This document shows positions 61,976 through 64,000 of a stretch of 64,000 bases of DNA, one piece after another. The stretch's first letter is position 1. The number at the start of each line of letters is the position of its first letter. The DNA is from Mitosporidium daphniae (Eukaryota > Microsporidia), in the NCBI RefSeq assembly GCF_000760515.2, contig NW_013546154.1, positions 1 to 64,000 on the forward strand, written 5' to 3'. The notes below the pieces were generated by a model. It saw nothing but the letters and a program-made list of their open reading frames with translations, searched no databases and had not been told where the DNA came from. The position numbers and the translations under genes are program-made.

Positions 61976-63055
61976 ATGAGACCCACAACCTCAGTGTTTG
62001 CTTTGGCTCTTGGTGCCATAGTTGCTATATCTACGCTATTTTTTCTTTCCACTATTTTTATTGTTAACAAAAGCACGCAAGAAACCCAGCTAGCGGCGTC
62101 AAAGCAAGCTATCCCTGGAGTGAAGCTCTTCGATACACAAGAAAAGTCGCTAAGCCATAAAGCTCACTCGCTGCCAAGTACTAGCCCTGCGCTCACTTTG
62201 ACTCCTACACATATAGATCCTGCTTCCGGTTTGGGTGATTTTATGTCTTCTAGCGTCTTGCTATCGATCATCAGGATTTGTACGATTGGATTTGTTTTTG
62301 TTTCAGTAGCTATTTTTTCTAATCATTTCCCAAAAAAGCTCACTAGAATTCTGGTGAAAAACGTTCTTGTAGAATATGTCCGTAATGGGGTCTCAGATTT
62401 CGTAAATTGGTTCTGGTGTATTCCTCCACAACCTGCTTCTCCCTTGACGAGGGCTAAAGACCGCCTTTTATCCGTAAGCACCACTATTTTGACAACGATC
62501 TTCGGGAAAGACTCATATATTTTAAATGGGATATACACGATATTGAACGATGTAATTCTTGATGGAATGCTTATACCAATGTTTAACGCTACTATCATTT
62601 ATCCTTGCACAAACCCACTTAGCGTATTTATCCCTGTTTTTGATTTGCTGATGTATATTCCTCGAATCAGCTTAAATGTTTTTTGTTCCTTAGTTTTTGA
62701 ACCAGCAAATAACCCCCCTAACCCTGGTACAGATCCATATTACCCAATTCCTCTGAATAGACTTGCTTTTGGAAGATTGGGTTTCTTGCGCAGCATTGGA
62801 GTTATATTCATGTTTGGCGGGATTTTGTATGCATATCTGTGTCTTATTTTTGCCCTTTGGTCTTTGAATGAAACTATAATATGCTCTATTGGGATGTTCT
62901 TGAGCCAGCTGTTTTTTGAAATCCTGACAATATTATGGAAACTAATGGTGGATGTGTTTTTAATGTTTCTGAATTTCCTCTGGGTTAAACTCTTCACTAT
63001 GAGAATAGGGAAAAACATATGGTCCTATTTCGGTTTCGGTGAAAAGAAAAATTAG
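61976..63055 (+). CDS. Unknown multi-span membrane protein
   Basis: 359 residues, intronless. An N-terminal signal-anchor (FALALGAIVAISTLFFLSTIFIV) is followed by a ~60-residue polar loop. Further spans lie near residues 92-115 and in a C-terminal cluster (IGVIFMFGGILYAYLCLIF, ICSIGMFLSQLFFEILTILW, MVDVFLMFLNFLW). Two Pro-rich loops (IPPQPASP, NNPPNPGTDPYYPIPLN) separate them. No transporter or enzyme motif is recognised. It is a likely endomembrane protein and may be lineage-specific. Confidence 0.65.
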   Translation: MRPTTSVFALALGAIVAISTLFFLSTIFIVNKSTQETQLAASKQAIPGVKLFDTQEKSLSHKAHSLPSTSPALTLTPTHIDPASGLGDFMSSSVLLSIIRICTIGFVFVSVAIFSNHFPKKLTRILVKNVLVEYVRNGVSDFVNWFWCIPPQPASPLTRAKDRLLSVSTTILTTIFGKDSYILNGIYTILNDVILDGMLIPMFNATIIYPCTNPLSVFIPVFDLLMYIPRISLNVFCSLVFEPANNPPNPGTDPYYPIPLNRLAFGRLGFLRSIGVIFMFGGILYAYLCLIFALWSLNETIICSIGMFLSQLFFEILTILWKLMVDVFLMFLNFLWVKLFTMRIGKNIWSYFGFGEKKN

Positions 63056-63187
63056 CGAATCCGGTTTCCGTTCCAGGGGGGGGGGAGCCTATAAAATTTA
63101 TTTAGTAAAATTTGACTTTAACATGCGTGTCCGTACTTGAGATCCAATCAAGTGTGAGGCTGTTCAATTTATTTTCATACTAGCGCG

Positions 63188-63811
63188 TCATCCTTGTGTT
63201 TGTTCAAGGCGGCTGTGCAGCCCATGTATGGAGCAAACGACGGTGCTCAAAATCCGCAGTATATTGGCAAGTGCCTCCTCAACAGCATCTGTCGCCACTG
63301 TGTCCTGCTGAATTGGAGTTAAAATAGAAGGCATCTGAGCGGAAGGCGGCTTATATGCGCCTGCTAGCCTTGCCAGGGCAGTTGTTCCCTTCATAATTGC
63401 TTCGATGTCTTCAATCAGGGATCTTTCCCACGGGCGCAGCGGGATCGAATGCTTTCTGATGATCTCCATCGCTTTAAAAGTACGCAGGATGAGCAGCCCG
63501 GTGAGACGGAGGCGCCTCTTCAGTGCTTCCATCCGCAGATCCGCTTGCGTGAGAATGGGAAGTGTTGCGGTAAGTCTGTCAAGAAGCTCATTTCTTTTGC
63601 CATCGAGAAGTGCACGGCGGGCAACTTGAGCTTCTGCACGCTGGTGCAGGGCATCAAAGCCAACCACGCGGACCGGAACTCGGCGCTCCGAGTCGCCCTC
63701 TTCGACAACGACATTCCAGAAGACATGGCTGAAAGTGGATGACCCTGCATTGTTGGAAACATCATACGAGAGCGCAATGTGCTCCAATAAAACCAAGGGG
63801 TGGGCAGCCAT
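63188..63811 (-). CDS. NUP54: Nup54/Nup57-like nucleoporin, short
   Basis: 207 residues, intronless. After a ~50-residue strand-rich start comes the Nup54 helical domain: PVRVVGFDALHQRAEAQ, LTATLPILTQADLRMEALKRRL, LLILRTFKAMEIIRKHSIPLRPWER. It ends with a coiled region. Nup54 with Nup62 and Nup58 forms the central channel of the nuclear pore; FG repeats normally lie N-terminal but are missing here, so this is either a reduced homologue or FG repeats lie in an unrecognised upstream exon. The spacing of VVGFxxLxxR matches the family. Confidence 0.65.
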   Translation of the reverse strand: MAAHPLVLLEHIALSYDVSNNAGSSTFSHVFWNVVVEEGDSERRVPVRVVGFDALHQRAEAQVARRALLDGKRNELLDRLTATLPILTQADLRMEALKRRLRLTGLLILRTFKAMEIIRKHSIPLRPWERSLIEDIEAIMKGTTALARLAGAYKPPSAQMPSILTPIQQDTVATDAVEEALANILRILSTVVCSIHGLHSRLEQTQG

Positions 63812-63876
63812 GTCAATAAAATTAAATTCAATTCGTAAATCTGACGGCGGTGCCTTCGCAAACTACATATGTTGTC

Positions 63877-64000
63877 ATGTCTTTTCATACCCTTCCAAGC
63901 GTTGAGTTTTGTCATGCCTCCAATGTCTGCCCAGGCGTTAAATGGACATCAAAACCATTTTGATGCTGGAGCGCTGCGGCATGACGCCTGTTTCAATATA
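63877..64000 (+). CDS. Possible 5' end of a gene running off the window
   Basis: Two plus-strand starts remain open: ATG at 63877 (MSFHTLPSVEFCHASN, with a possible GT donor after CCAGGC) and ATG at 63914 (MPPMSAQALNGHQNHF), which is open to the window end. Either could begin the gene divergent from the Nup54-like one. Too short to assign. Confidence 0.25.

Noticed and set aside
1-64000. Alternative genetic code or programmed frameshifts to explain broken reading frames
   Set aside because: Every break coincides with a short GT-AG (once GC-AG) segment whose removal restores the family; TAA, TAG and TGA all terminate conserved genes at the expected place.
1-64000. Blastocystis-like or nucleomorph origin because of ~30-nt introns
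   Set aside because: Genes end in encoded stop codons, lengths are broader (19-39 nt), and the gene set (animal-type PITP, PKA regulatory subunit, Sec8, PMCA) fits opisthokonts better; nucleomorph genomes are far more AT-rich.
1-64000. tRNA or rRNA genes, CRISPR arrays, transposons
   Set aside because: No tRNA-like B-box with matching stems, no rRNA stretch, no transposase-like ORF and no spaced repeat arrays were found by eye.

Overview
The window is nuclear DNA from a very compact, intron-rich unicellular eukaryote. About 40 protein genes lie on both strands, mostly separated by less than 150 bp. Roughly 100 spliceosomal introns can be placed because they restore conserved protein families. 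Almost all are 19-39 nt long, begin GT and end AG, and many carry a TAAC/TAAT/CTGAC-like branch site just before the acceptor. All three standard stop codons are used, so the code is standard. The gene set (exocyst Sec8, Sed5, two-cAMP-site PKA regulatory subunit, PMCA-type calcium pump, mevalonate enzymes, Pot1) combined with tiny introns and mitochondrial genes (frataxin, a twin CX9C protein, a PPR protein, a carrier) suggests an early-diverging fungus-like lineage with functional mitochondria, for example a Rozellomycota/Mitosporidium-type organism. That assignment is inference, not proof.

Layout. 1-12.5 kb: 3' part of a WD40 gene, an AlaX-type tRNA editing protein, NPL4, Sed5/syntaxin-5, queuine tRNA-ribosyltransferase, ATE1, a twin CX9C protein and a 690-residue unknown. 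12.5-24.6 kb: a gene-poor stretch with a possible intron-rich membrane-protein gene, a giant DDX60/Ski2-like helicase, ESCRT-III Snf7, a PI-transfer protein, an unknown, and Sec8. 24.6-34.6 kb: HMG-CoA synthase, unknowns, Utp21/WDR36, a DHHC palmitoyltransferase and a PPR protein. 34.6-43.5 kb: GINS Psf1, TRM1, CMSS1, possible small genes, RPA32, a KIN17-like protein, UBE2J and a mitochondrial carrier. 43.7-53.3 kb: Pot1, a small membrane protein, ribose-5-phosphate isomerase, a coiled-coil protein, frataxin, farnesyl-diphosphate synthase, the PKA regulatory subunit and an SLC17-like transporter. 53.6-64 kb: an unknown, topoisomerase III, the calcium pump, a DWNN/zinc-knuckle Mpe1-like protein, a multi-TM unknown and a Nup54-like nucleoporin.

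Themes: genome maintenance (RPA32, GINS, Top3, Pot1, KIN17), RNA processing and modification (TRM1, TGT, AlaX, Utp21, CMSS1, Mpe1), membrane traffic (Sed5, Snf7, Sec8, PITP), protein turnover (NPL4, ATE1, UBE2J) and isoprenoid synthesis (HMGS, FPPS). Neighbouring genes are not functionally grouped. Start codons of divergent pairs are often only 23-63 bp apart, and an AATTTAATTT-type element lies just upstream of many starts. Introns are unevenly distributed: Sec8, Top3, Pot1 and PITP have 7-9 each, while the 1520-residue helicase and the 1047-residue calcium pump have none.
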